Positions 16,561 through 24,982 of a DNA stretch of 64,000 bases are shown here, one piece after another (position 1 is the first letter of the stretch; every line of letters starts with the position of its first letter). The DNA comes from Candidatus Nitrosotenuis cloacae (GTDB taxonomy: Archaea; Thermoproteota; Nitrososphaeria; Nitrososphaerales; Nitrosopumilaceae). The stretch spans positions 124,001 to 188,000 of the forward strand of contig NZ_CP011097.1 in the NCBI RefSeq assembly GCF_000955905.1, written 5' to 3'. Position numbers and translations under genes: made by a program. The notes below the pieces were generated by a model that was given only the letters and a program-made list of their open reading frames with translations, searched no databases and had not been told where the DNA came from.

Positions 16561-17550
16561 TTAATTATTTTTAAAAGCAAGAATGAATCCTGAGTATCCT
16601 ACTTTATGATTAATTTTTTTATATCGTGAACTATGATTCATTAATTTAAAAGAACTAAACAAAGAATTAACGACATCTGTTGCATGAGGTTTTGTTACTG
16701 TAACATTATAGCCTATTGATTCCAATTTACGCTTTAAATTAGAAAAACCCGAATGATATTCTATTTGCATGCTACTAAAATGAATGAGATCTTCTATAGG
16801 TGTATTCTCAATTATGTCGTATTCGCACCCTTCGCAATCCATCTTTAAAACTGAATTCTTTGGAATCTCAAATTTTTCTATTATTTCTTGAAGGGTTAAT
16901 AGCGGTACATCAACTCCATTTACAAAATTCTTCAGCTTACTCTCAATATTACTTTGATATTCCGGATCAATTTTCACGGTTCCATTTTTTGATGAACATC
17001 CAGCTTGTAATAGCTTAATTGTATTCTCAAGCTTATTTACGACAACATTTTCTCTGGCTAATTGAAAGTTTTTTGGAAAAGGTTCAACACCAATTACTTT
17101 TTTTGCTCCATTTAACGCATAAAATATTGCAGTATCTCCAATATTTGCTCCAATGTCCAAAATTGTTTTTCCTTTTACTGAAATACTTGCATAATCCTTT
17201 TTGAAAAATGTATTGACTATGTCTCCGTTATTTATTCCCCCATGAAGAATAATTTCTTTTCTAGTTGATTCCTCTTCTTGATATAGTGTAACTGTGTCTT
17301 TTTCGACATCATAATTGATCTGTTGATTTTTAGGAACATTAGAAATAAAAAACATAGAATTAAATGTCTTCACTTTAATTTTATCACCATTTTTTAAAAC
17401 AGCATTTATTGGGAAATCGTTTTTAAAAGATCGAAACAATAATTTTAATGGATTCTGAAAAGTTTTTCTTACATTGATAATCATCTGGAAAAAATCACCC
17501 CAGTATTTTACATGTGCCATTATTTTATCAGAGTGTGAAATTTCAGTCAA
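16561..17550 (-). CDS. FkbM family methyltransferase
   Basis: A 329-aa SAM methyltransferase of the FkbM family, which O-methylates sugars or polyketide-like hydroxyls. The first 125 residues are a family-variable beta-rich region. Motif I is ILDIGANIGDTAIFYALNGA (about 131-150), then VIGVEPFPKNFQLA, and the FkbM hallmark LKMDCEGCEYDII with its Cys pair (about 236-248). The start is TTG. A second, diverged FkbM protein lies at 51175-52314. It is probably a tailoring enzyme for the glycan; the position methylated is unknown. Confidence 0.82.
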   Translation of the reverse strand: MTEISHSDKIMAHVKYWGDFFQMIINVRKTFQNPLKLLFRSFKNDFPINAVLKNGDKIKVKTFNSMFFISNVPKNQQINYDVEKDTVTLYQEEESTRKEIILHGGINNGDIVNTFFKKDYASISVKGKTILDIGANIGDTAIFYALNGAKKVIGVEPFPKNFQLARENVVVNKLENTIKLLQAGCSSKNGTVKIDPEYQSNIESKLKNFVNGVDVPLLTLQEIIEKFEIPKNSVLKMDCEGCEYDIIENTPIEDLIHFSSMQIEYHSGFSNLKRKLESIGYNVTVTKPHATDVVNSLFSSFKLMNHSSRYKKINHKVGYSGFILAFKNN

Positions 17551-17586
17551 CTTTTATACTCTATAATCATATTCACTAAAAAACAA

Positions 17587-18558
17587 TTATTGTATTACTT
17601 CATTTATTATTTCACGTGAAGTCAAGTCTACTGCCTCAACACTAGACATTTTTGGCTTCCAGCCAAGGTTTTTCAATTTCGAAATATCTAAGTGGGCCTT
17701 TTTAATATCCCCTTTCCAACCCCTACCGCCATCTATGCCACCAGTAGTGTAGATGTTGATTTCTTGTAAATTCATATTTTTACAAACTGTTTTAGCCACA
17801 GTCATGATCTCTATACTATCATCGCTTCCAAGATTAAAAATTCCTACATTCTCTTTCACTTTTGCAATCAAGTGAAAAATACCCTCAATTCCGTCGTTTA
17901 TGTGTATAAAAGACTTGACTTGTTTCCCGTCTCCTAAAATCTCTAATTTTGAATTATCATTTTTTAGCTTGTGAACTAAATCCCAAATTAATCCATGACG
18001 ACCACGAGATCCAATGACGTTAGCCGGACGAACAATGATTCCTTTCATATTATAATTATGACAAAAGGAAGAAATTAGTGCCTCACAAGCTAGTTTAGAG
18101 GCACCATAATGTGATATTGGTAATAATGGACTATAATTTTCTGGAGTCGGTAAAATCGTCGCATCTCCATACACTGATGAAGAAGATGCAAATACTATTT
18201 TTTTAACCTTAGAATGTCTGATTTTTTGTAATAAATTAAAGGTATTTCGAATATTTTGATTGAAAGAATCTTCTGGCTTGTCGTAACCCGTTCTTACCTC
18301 AGGATCAGCCGCCATGTGAAAAACAACATCAACATCACTAAGAAATTCATTACTGTCGTCCAAATTACCCAAATCTAATTCATATAATCGAAAGTTTTTT
18401 TTGCTCAAACATTTCGCTAAATTTCCTTTTTTACCTGTTACGAAATTATCGACAACTTTGACATTTATCCCAGAATTTGTGAGCCTTTCTGCTATATGGC
18501 TGCCAATAAATCCTGCTCCGCCGGTTATTAAAACAGAATTAAATTCAAAACTTTCCAA
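17587..18558 (-). CDS. NAD-dependent sugar epimerase/dehydratase
   Basis: A 323-aa extended SDR. It has Rossmann TGGAGFIG (12-19), Asp37 for NAD(H) preference, the Ser run 125-128 and Tyr151-x3-Lys155 (YGASK). The SFIHINDGIEGI motif and the C-terminal LGWKPKMSSVEAV are typical of UDP-sugar epimerases and decarboxylases. It is paralogous to the genes at 6270-7175 and 19763-20701. It is transcribed 36 bp upstream of the FkbM gene on the same strand, so the two may form one transcript. The exact substrate cannot be told. Confidence 0.82.
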   Translation of the reverse strand: MESFEFNSVLITGGAGFIGSHIAERLTNSGINVKVVDNFVTGKKGNLAKCLSKKNFRLYELDLGNLDDSNEFLSDVDVVFHMAADPEVRTGYDKPEDSFNQNIRNTFNLLQKIRHSKVKKIVFASSSSVYGDATILPTPENYSPLLPISHYGASKLACEALISSFCHNYNMKGIIVRPANVIGSRGRHGLIWDLVHKLKNDNSKLEILGDGKQVKSFIHINDGIEGIFHLIAKVKENVGIFNLGSDDSIEIMTVAKTVCKNMNLQEINIYTTGGIDGGRGWKGDIKKAHLDISKLKNLGWKPKMSSVEAVDLTSREIINEVIQ

Positions 18559-18642
18559 CCAATTCCCTCATTAATTAGAAGACGATAATTTTCATCATAT
18601 CAACACCTTTTATCTTACGTATTTAAAACATATACGAGTTAA

Positions 18643-19671
18643 CTAAACTTCATCATATACATCTTGAATCCGTTTACAAAATTTTTGCAAATCATGTGTT
18701 TCTGCATATTTTAATGCGTCATTACTAAAATTAATTCTATTCTGAAATACTTTGTCGATTTTGTCACATAGATCAGTACTATTAGAAAAAGAAAATCCTA
18801 ACCCTGCTTTGGATGCATCTAAAATCTCAAGATGTGATTCTAATTTTGATAAAACTAGAGGTTTTCCACATGCCATAGCTTCAAAGGTTGGTACTGGACA
18901 ATGTTCGTTTCTACTCGCAGAAACATACATGTCACATGAAGCATATCTCATTCTTAACTCCTCATCATCTATTCTGCCTGTCATCTCAACGTGTTTTCCA
19001 AGATTTTTTTTATTAATAATTTCTTTCAATTTTTTAAAATCTTCCCCATCACCGACAATCTGTAAGTGTGCTTGTGGATATTTTTTTAGTAGTTCTGGCA
19101 TGGCATTAATCAATTCAGATGTTTTTTTATATTTGCGTAAAACACTAACAAAAAGAAGTTGTGGTGAACCCTTTTTGTATGGGCTGTCCAAATTTGGATG
19201 ATAAAAATTCGTGTCAACTCCATTATAAATTACTGTGGCATTGCATTCTCCTGCCCAATATGTTAGATGATGCAAAGCTTTTTTTGAAACACATATGGTC
19301 TTTGTAATTCTTTTTTTTAACAATCCCATTGACACTTTCAGATTTAATTCTTGTATGATATTCGAAGCTGCGTGGTAGTGAAATATGATGGGTTTGTTTG
19401 GTTTTTTAAATAATAGATAGTAAAGAACCTGGGCTTGGTGAGGATGTATGATATCAAACTCTAATGATGAAACTCCTGATTTGAGTAGTTTAATTCGGTT
19501 CAATTTTACTTTCTCCACTCCATTAGGCGGTTCTCCCTCAAAAGAAAAGGCCCCTATGGCTGCTCTGTGACCTAATTCCTTTAATCCTCTACATAGATTG
19601 TTGATTACTGTTGTATGTCCATATGTCGCTGGATATTTGGCAACTACCATTAAGACAGATTTCTTGACCAT
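18643..19671 (-). CDS. GT4 family glycosyltransferase
   Basis: A 342-aa GT-B retaining transferase. The N-terminal half has VVAKYPATYGHTTVINNLC and HPHQAQVL; the donor domain has LLFVSVLRKYKKTSELI, LQIVGDGEDFKKL and the EX7E element RNEHCPVPTFEAMACGKP, then VLSKLESHLEIL. The start is ATG. It is divergent from the epimerase at 19763. It probably acts in chain assembly on the cytoplasmic face of the membrane. Confidence 0.85.
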   Translation of the reverse strand: MVKKSVLMVVAKYPATYGHTTVINNLCRGLKELGHRAAIGAFSFEGEPPNGVEKVKLNRIKLLKSGVSSLEFDIIHPHQAQVLYYLLFKKPNKPIIFHYHAASNIIQELNLKVSMGLLKKRITKTICVSKKALHHLTYWAGECNATVIYNGVDTNFYHPNLDSPYKKGSPQLLFVSVLRKYKKTSELINAMPELLKKYPQAHLQIVGDGEDFKKLKEIINKKNLGKHVEMTGRIDDEELRMRYASCDMYVSASRNEHCPVPTFEAMACGKPLVLSKLESHLEILDASKAGLGFSFSNSTDLCDKIDKVFQNRINFSNDALKYAETHDLQKFCKRIQDVYDEV

Positions 19672-19762
19672 ATTATTTTTTAAATTGTGTTTTATATTAA
19701 TCCAATTAACATCTTGTTATTCTAAATTAACATTAATAGCAAGATCTTTACTGATTTATAGT

Positions 19763-20701
19763 ATGAAGATTATGATTACTGGTGGTTTTGGGTTTGTTGG
19801 CAGCCATCTATGTGATGCTCTGCTTAAGGATAAACATGAGCTGATAATACTAACCCGTAGCTATTCAAAAAAAAATAACATTAAACATATTCAAAAAAAA
19901 ATTATTATAGAAAAAATAGACGTAACTAATTTTAAAAAATTAAAAACCTCCATTGAAAAAAACAAACCAGATGTCATAATTCATCTCGCTGGTGAAACAT
20001 CACATTCAAAATCTTTTGAAAACCCGATACGTGACATAGAATTAAATGCAAAATCTACTCTCTATATCTTGGAAATAATTCGCACTCTCAACCTCAAGTG
20101 TAGATTCATTTTGGGCAGCACCTTCATTGTTATCGGCAAACCAACAAAATTACCAATAAACGAAGAGTCACCATGTAATCCTAATACAATTTATGGAACT
20201 AATCGACTAGCTAGTGAACATTATTCAAAGATATATAATAAAATGTATGGGTTAGATACAATAATATTCAGAATTACAAATTCGTATGGCCCAAGAGAGC
20301 AATATGTGTTAGGTAAAAATGCTATAAATTATTTATTATACAGATCTTACAAAGGAGAAAAAATATCCTTGTATGATAAAGGAAAAACTATTCGTGACTT
20401 AATCTACATATCTGATGTAGTTTCAGGAATCAAAACCATTATGAAAAAAGGTAAACCCGGCGAACTTTATTGGATATCATCATATCAAAAAACCTCATTA
20501 TACAAGATTGGTCAATTATTGAAAAAATATACAAACACAGTTGTCTCATATGTTGAATCTCCATCATATGCAAGGAAAGTAGATGTGGGAAATTTTATAG
20601 TCGATAATAAAAAGCTAAAATCATTGGGCTGGAAGCCAAAAGTCTCAATTAATAAAGGAATTCAATACACACTAAATTATTTTCAATCTGTGAATCTATA
20701 G
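19763..20701 (+). CDS. NAD-dependent epimerase/dehydratase with YxxxR in place of YxxxK
   Basis: A 312-aa extended SDR starting at ATG 19763 (MKIMITGGFGFVGSH). An in-frame extension back to 19598 runs into the divergent gene and does not resemble the family, so I reject it. The Rossmann motif GGFGFVG (7-13) is normal, and the Ser/Thr pair is in LGSTFIVIG. The catalytic motif reads Tyr144-Gly-Thr-Asn-Arg148, so the usual Lys is Arg. The C-terminal part has RDLIYISDVVSGI and LGWKPKVSINKGI. It may be a diverged active epimerase or a catalytically altered one. Its stop overlaps the convergent deacetylase gene by 6 bp. It is very A+T-rich near 19870. Confidence 0.78.
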   Translation: MKIMITGGFGFVGSHLCDALLKDKHELIILTRSYSKKNNIKHIQKKIIIEKIDVTNFKKLKTSIEKNKPDVIIHLAGETSHSKSFENPIRDIELNAKSTLYILEIIRTLNLKCRFILGSTFIVIGKPTKLPINEESPCNPNTIYGTNRLASEHYSKIYNKMYGLDTIIFRITNSYGPREQYVLGKNAINYLLYRSYKGEKISLYDKGKTIRDLIYISDVVSGIKTIMKKGKPGELYWISSYQKTSLYKIGQLLKKYTNTVVSYVESPSYARKVDVGNFIVDNKKLKSLGWKPKVSINKGIQYTLNYFQSVNL

Positions 20702-21532
20702 ATTGTATTTTTGTATGTATCTGCTAAACGAAGTAAATTCAAATTTTTTTAACAACTCATCCATTCTTGATAGAGTATTTTTAAGATTATGATAAGTAAT
20801 GAATCTATCTTTGATTGACATTGAAATTTTTGGCATAAATTCTGGCGTGAGCTCCCATGAATGAATATAAAACGTCGAAGGAATTCTCATCTTCTCATAT
20901 TCAATAATTGATTTTTTGATTACGCTCAAAGGTAAAAACCGAATGTAAAAACCTCCAGATGTGGGAACTGTTCTACCAAGCAATTTTCCAACTAGTAATG
21001 GAAATTCTATCAATTCTCCCTCAGGATCATTCTTTTCAAGAGATTTTGATGTTATTTTATACGGTTTAATCTCAGAATTTGTGAATCCGTACATACTCGT
21101 TTTCACAGGCATGATACTACTGTCATAAGAATAACCATTATTCACTAGCATCTCTATCGCCCATGAACTTTGATAATTCAAAGAAAACGTTGGTGCTCTA
21201 AATCCTCTTGATCTCTTTTCCGTCAAATTTGCAAATTTTATAATTTCCTCTTGAAATTTTTCTTTAAAATTAGGCTCATCAAGTCTTGTATGGTGCATGG
21301 TATGAAACCCAATCTCATGACCTTGATTGATTATTTTATCAAGAATTTCTGGTTTGTATTCTAACAATTCACCTACCACAAAAAAAGTTGCATACACATT
21401 CTTGATACGCAAAAAATCAAGTATCTTATCCAACCCATTAATCACAGTTGGAGTTCTCTTCTTTCCATCCAAATATCTCTGGATTAACTGTGGATGAAAC
21501 CAATCTTCAAAGTCTATGCCAAGAATATTCAT
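20696..21532 (-). CDS. NodB-like polysaccharide deacetylase
   Basis: A 278-aa carbohydrate esterase family 4 protein similar to the deacetylases of exopolysaccharide loci. The N-terminus LGIDFEDWFHPQ holds the catalytic Asp of motif 1; the metal-binding His pair is His77/His81 (GFHTMHHTRL); motif 3 is RGFRAPTFSLN; a C-terminal FYIHSWELTP closes the domain. It would remove N- or O-acetyl groups from a glycan or sugar lipid. No signal peptide is visible, so it should act inside the cell, on precursors. It is co-directional with the hexapeptide acyltransferase 21 bp upstream. Confidence 0.85.
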   Translation of the reverse strand: MNILGIDFEDWFHPQLIQRYLDGKKRTPTVINGLDKILDFLRIKNVYATFFVVGELLEYKPEILDKIINQGHEIGFHTMHHTRLDEPNFKEKFQEEIIKFANLTEKRSRGFRAPTFSLNYQSSWAIEMLVNNGYSYDSSIMPVKTSMYGFTNSEIKPYKITSKSLEKNDPEGELIEFPLLVGKLLGRTVPTSGGFYIRFLPLSVIKKSIIEYEKMRIPSTFYIHSWELTPEFMPKISMSIKDRFITYHNLKNTLSRMDELLKKFEFTSFSRYIQKYNL

Positions 21533-21553
21533 TCTAGTCTTACCACTGATAAT

Positions 21554-22090
21554 CTAATGCTCAATTCGTTTCACAATTCTTGCTGGGTTTCCAACAACTA
21601 CACAATAATCTGGCACATTTTCAAAAACAACACTTCCAGCACCAATTAACGAGTTCTCTCCTATGGTTACTCCGGCAGTAACTATACAACCGGGAAATAA
21701 CACTGCCCCAGATTTGATGTTTACAGATTCAACTTTTCTAGGATATCCATTTTTTTTTAAAAATAGATTTGTAGTAGGATTTGTATGAGCAAAAATCAAA
21801 GTGTTACTCCCTATAGTAACATTATCTCCTATTGTTACAAGCTGAGGATAAAGCAAATCAATCAAGACATATGGAGAAAAATGGCATTTCTTTCCAATTT
21901 TGACCCCTCTTGATCTCTGTAGCTTTATGGCAAAACCTGAAAATGGCGTAGAATGTGCAATTGTGTGTAGTATCCATGTCTTAAGAAATTTGCATCGTAG
22001 TTGAAATCTGCCACAGGTACCACTATATCCATAATATTGCATAATTTCTTGCTCATTAACAGAAAAAGCATCCATCTCAATATCTTTCAT
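21554..22090 (-). CDS. left-handed beta-helix (hexapeptide) acyltransferase
   Basis: A 178-aa LbH-fold acetyltransferase-like protein. Hexapeptide repeats run from about residue 66 to 165 (VTIGDNVTIGSNTLI, VNIKSGAVLFPGCIVTAGVTIG, SLIGAGSVVFENV), ending in the common VVGNPARIVKRI cap. The His of FAHTNP (about 100) is a candidate catalytic base. The N-terminal 50 residues are helical. It would O- or N-acylate a sugar, from acetyl-CoA or possibly from the acyl carrier protein encoded divergently at 23961. It forms a two-gene unit with the NodB-like deacetylase, so together they could set acylation state. Confidence 0.8.
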   Translation of the reverse strand: MKDIEMDAFSVNEQEIMQYYGYSGTCGRFQLRCKFLKTWILHTIAHSTPFSGFAIKLQRSRGVKIGKKCHFSPYVLIDLLYPQLVTIGDNVTIGSNTLIFAHTNPTTNLFLKKNGYPRKVESVNIKSGAVLFPGCIVTAGVTIGENSLIGAGSVVFENVPDYCVVVGNPARIVKRIEH

Positions 22091-22209
22091 GATTATAGCC
22101 TCAAATCGTTTACATTGTCTAAAACCTTTCTGAGAAAAAATACTTGCTTGTTTGGTCGTAATAAATAATTAGTACAAAGCTTATTGAGACTATGATTTAT
22201 TAGAAAATT

Positions 22210-23961
22210 ATGAGAGAACAAAAATTATCTTACTATATCAATAAAGCATCTGAATTAAACAACCAATCTTTTGATCAAAAAATTCGTATTGCTCTGTTGG
22301 GAAGTTTTACATTAAATGGACTTGCTGAAACGATACAAGTAAAGTGCGCAGAAAAAAAAATCCAATGTACTACATACGTTGGAAACTATAACCAATATAA
22401 TCAGGAAATATTAAACCCTACAAGTAATCTTTACAAATTTAATCCGGAAATCTCATTTCTTCTTATAGATACAAGAACGTTACTCATGGATTTATTCCAT
22501 CACTCTCACTCGGTATCCGTAGAAGAAAGAAGAAAACTAGTTGATGAGAAGATAAACAAAATATTATCTTTGGCAACAAAATTTTCTCAAACAACAAAAT
22601 CAAAATTGGTCTTAGCGAATTTTTCAATTCCAACATTTTCTTCATATGGAATTTTTGAAAATAAAACCGACTTTGGTTTTCACAGAATGTTAAATGAAAT
22701 TAATACCAAGATATCTGACGCACTGTCAAATTCAGACTCTGTATATGTTTATGATTTTGCTGGATTTGTAACAAAATTCGGTGAGAAGAATATCTTCGAT
22801 TACAAACAGTTTTTCTTTGGCGACATGAAAATTTCACTTGATTATATTCCATATCTTGCATCGAATCTAATGTCGTATGTGATAGGCTATATGGGAATAT
22901 CAAAAAAATGCATAGTATTAGATCTTGATAATACCTTGTGGGGAGGAATTGTTGGTGAGGATGGTTTTAATGGCTTAAAGTTAGGGCCAGAACCGCCAGG
23001 AAATGCATTCATGGAATTTCAAAAAGTACTACTCTCTCTTCACCAGCGAGGTATAATTCTCGCAATAAACAGCAAAAACAACTATGATGATGCAATTAAA
23101 GTAATCCGAGATCATCCATACATGCAACTAAGAGAAGATCATTTTGCATCTTTGAAAATAAACTGGAATGACAAGGTGTCAAACATGAAAGATATTGCAA
23201 ATGAGATCAATATTGGTTTGGACAGTATTGTTTTTTTTGATGATGATCCAGTAAATAGAGAATATATGAGAATTAATCTTCCGCAGGTTGAAACTATTGA
23301 ATTACCTCAAGATTCGTCAGAATTTGTAAATATTCTAAAAGATCTTAATGAATTCAGTGTCTTGAACATAACACAGGAAGATCAACAAAGAGGTAAAATG
23401 TATTCAGAACAAAGAAAACGAGTTGAGCTAGAAAAATCTACACCTGATCTAGAAGGTTTTCTAAAACAACTAGATCTTAAAATATCAATAAAAAAAGCCA
23501 ACGAATTTACAATACCAAGAATTTCTCAGCTTACATTAAAAACGAATCAATTTAATTTAACAACCAAAAGATATCAGGAAAATGACATCAAAAAATTTTC
23601 TCAGGACACAAATTATTTTATTGGATGTGCTCAAGTTGAAGATAAATTTGGTGACAATGGAATAACTGGGGTTTTCATAGTTTACAAAGAAAATCAAAAA
23701 GAATGGTTCCTAGATACATTTCTTCTTAGTTGTAGGGTTATGGGAAGAGAGGTGGAAAGGGGAATTCTTAGCCATATTATAAACAAAGCAAAAGAAGCTG
23801 GAGTTGAAAAAATAAGAGCGCAGTTTGTCCCAACTTCAAAAAATAAGCCAATTGAAGACTTTCTTCCTAATTGTGGATTCAAAAAAGATGCAGATTCTTG
23901 GGTCTATTCTATTAAATCATCATTTGAAATACCAAGCTGTCTTACAGTTAGTGCTGAATAA
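22210..23961 (+). CDS. fkbH: FkbH-like HAD-IIIC phosphatase / GNAT fusion
   Basis: A 583-aa protein with the FkbH layout: an N-terminal SGNH-like region (about 25-225), a HAD-IIIC domain (about 233-380) with nucleophile Asp238 and Asp240 in VLDLDNTLWGG, then FFDDDPVNREYMR, and a C-terminal GNAT-like domain (about 415-570; TNQFNLTTKRY, FLLSCRVMGREVE). FkbH proteins take 1,3-bisphosphoglycerate, remove its phosphate and load a glyceryl unit on an acyl carrier protein. Here the ACP gene begins on the stop codon (TAATG, 1-bp overlap). It is the first gene of a four-gene coupled set. In glycan loci such proteins may donate glycerate or a derivative to sugars; that step is inference. Confidence 0.88.
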   Translation: MREQKLSYYINKASELNNQSFDQKIRIALLGSFTLNGLAETIQVKCAEKKIQCTTYVGNYNQYNQEILNPTSNLYKFNPEISFLLIDTRTLLMDLFHHSHSVSVEERRKLVDEKINKILSLATKFSQTTKSKLVLANFSIPTFSSYGIFENKTDFGFHRMLNEINTKISDALSNSDSVYVYDFAGFVTKFGEKNIFDYKQFFFGDMKISLDYIPYLASNLMSYVIGYMGISKKCIVLDLDNTLWGGIVGEDGFNGLKLGPEPPGNAFMEFQKVLLSLHQRGIILAINSKNNYDDAIKVIRDHPYMQLREDHFASLKINWNDKVSNMKDIANEINIGLDSIVFFDDDPVNREYMRINLPQVETIELPQDSSEFVNILKDLNEFSVLNITQEDQQRGKMYSEQRKRVELEKSTPDLEGFLKQLDLKISIKKANEFTIPRISQLTLKTNQFNLTTKRYQENDIKKFSQDTNYFIGCAQVEDKFGDNGITGVFIVYKENQKEWFLDTFLLSCRVMGREVERGILSHIINKAKEAGVEKIRAQFVPTSKNKPIEDFLPNCGFKKDADSWVYSIKSSFEIPSCLTVSAE

Positions 23962-24197
23962 TGTCAAAGTTGTATGATCTTATTGCAAGAGTGATGAATG
24001 TGTCAGCAGCTTCGGTTACTGATGATTCCGGTCCGGAATCAATTGAAAGTTGGACTTCGTTTAAGGGATACGTCTTGCTTTATGAGCTGGAAAGTGAGTT
24101 TAAAGTAAAATTTACAATTGATGAAGCCATGGATGTAAAAAAAGTAGCCGACATTAAACGTCATCTTGGTAACCATGGAGTTGTGCTAAATGACTGA
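23961..24197 (+). CDS. acyl carrier protein
   Basis: A 78-aa ACP of the FkbJ type. Four-helix length and the attachment region ESIESWTSFKGYVLLYELE match carrier proteins, with Ser33 as the likely phosphopantetheine site (it aligns with the Ser of the NWDSLGHL-like motif). Helix III has the acidic FTIDEAMDV, and the C-terminal helix has VADIKRHL. Its start overlaps the FkbH stop by one base, and its end overlaps the MaoC gene by 8 bp. It should carry the C3 unit made by FkbH. Archaea usually lack ACP, so the gene is probably of bacterial origin; it has its own activating enzyme at 24621. Confidence 0.85.
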   Translation: MSKLYDLIARVMNVSAASVTDDSGPESIESWTSFKGYVLLYELESEFKVKFTIDEAMDVKKVADIKRHLGNHGVVLND

Positions 24198-24624
24198 TTT
24201 GCTAAATGAACTTAAATTTGAAGAAATCGAAATAGGTGATAGTAAAAAATTCACAGAAAAAATCAGTAAACTAAGTCTTGATAATTTTGCAATGCTTTCA
24301 GGTGATTACAATCCACTTCACATGGATGACAATTATGCAACAAACACAAAATTCAAAAAACGAGTTTGTCATGGTATGCTTCTCGCATCATTTTTTTCAA
24401 AACTGGTAGGAATGTATCTGCCGGGTAAAAACGCATTATATTTTTCTCAGACTCTAAATTTTCAAGCACCATGTTATGTAGGTGATACTATCACAGTTAC
24501 AGGTGAAGTAATTGACAAAAGTGACTCAACAAGAATAATAACTCTAAAGACACTAATTCACAATCAAACTGGAGTTTGTTTAGTGGACGGAATAGCCAAG
24601 ATAATAGTACGCCAAGATCAATGA
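24190..24624 (+). CDS. MaoC-like (R)-hydratase/dehydratase
   Basis: A 144-aa single hotdog-fold protein. The MaoC catalytic motif is complete: Asp39-Tyr-Asn41-Pro42-Leu-His44 within SGDYNPLHMDD, followed by the conserved VCHGMLLASFFSKL and the LNFQAPCYVGDTITVTGEV strand block. These enzymes hydrate or dehydrate (R)-3-hydroxyacyl thioesters on CoA or ACP. Placed between ACP and holo-ACP synthase, it may dehydrate a carrier-bound hydroxyacyl group. The start overlaps the ACP stop by 8 bp and the end overlaps acpS by 4 bp (ATGA), so expression is coupled. Confidence 0.85.
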   Translation: MTDLLNELKFEEIEIGDSKKFTEKISKLSLDNFAMLSGDYNPLHMDDNYATNTKFKKRVCHGMLLASFFSKLVGMYLPGKNALYFSQTLNFQAPCYVGDTITVTGEVIDKSDSTRIITLKTLIHNQTGVCLVDGIAKIIVRQDQ

Positions 24625-24980
24625 ATATGCTCAACAACATTGGAATTGGAATAGATATTGTTGATGTGGATAAATTCAAGCAAATTCCATTTGAATCAAA
24701 ACCTGGGTTTTACAAACAGATTTTTAATCAAACTGAAATAAAGTACTGTCTAAAATATAAAAACTATCATGAACATTTTGCAGGAAAATTTGCAATCAAG
24801 GAAGCAGTAAAAAAATCGATACGCAACAGAGTACACATGATAGATATAGAAACATATCATATAAAGTCAAAACCGCATGTGCAACTAAAAAAACTAGCAA
24901 GTAATTATTCATTTTATGTATCTATGAGTCATGAAAAAAACCTAGCAGTTGCAATCGTGATATCAGAACTTACAATTTAA
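24621..24980 (+). CDS. acpS: holo-ACP synthase (4'-phosphopantetheinyl transferase)
   Basis: A 119-aa AcpS-type transferase that attaches CoA-derived phosphopantetheine to the ACP serine. Motifs: GIGIDIVDVDKF (8-19) with Mg-binding Asp12, FAGKFAIKEAV (53-63) with Glu61 and Lys60, and a C-terminal SMSHEKNLAVAIV. The ATG at 24621 overlaps the MaoC stop as ATGA. A longer in-frame reading exists but runs 45 bp into MaoC and lacks family similarity. A dedicated AcpS next to its ACP makes the cassette independent of host functions. It converges on the GT2 gene with a 2-bp gap. Confidence 0.88.
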   Translation: MNMLNNIGIGIDIVDVDKFKQIPFESKPGFYKQIFNQTEIKYCLKYKNYHEHFAGKFAIKEAVKKSIRNRVHMIDIETYHIKSKPHVQLKKLASNYSFYVSMSHEKNLAVAIVISELTI

Positions 24981-24982
24981 GA

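Noticed and set aside
19598-19762. N-terminal extension of the epimerase at 19763
   Set aside because: The extra 55 residues run into the divergent glycosyltransferase gene and do not resemble SDR proteins; the Rossmann strand starts at ATG 19763.
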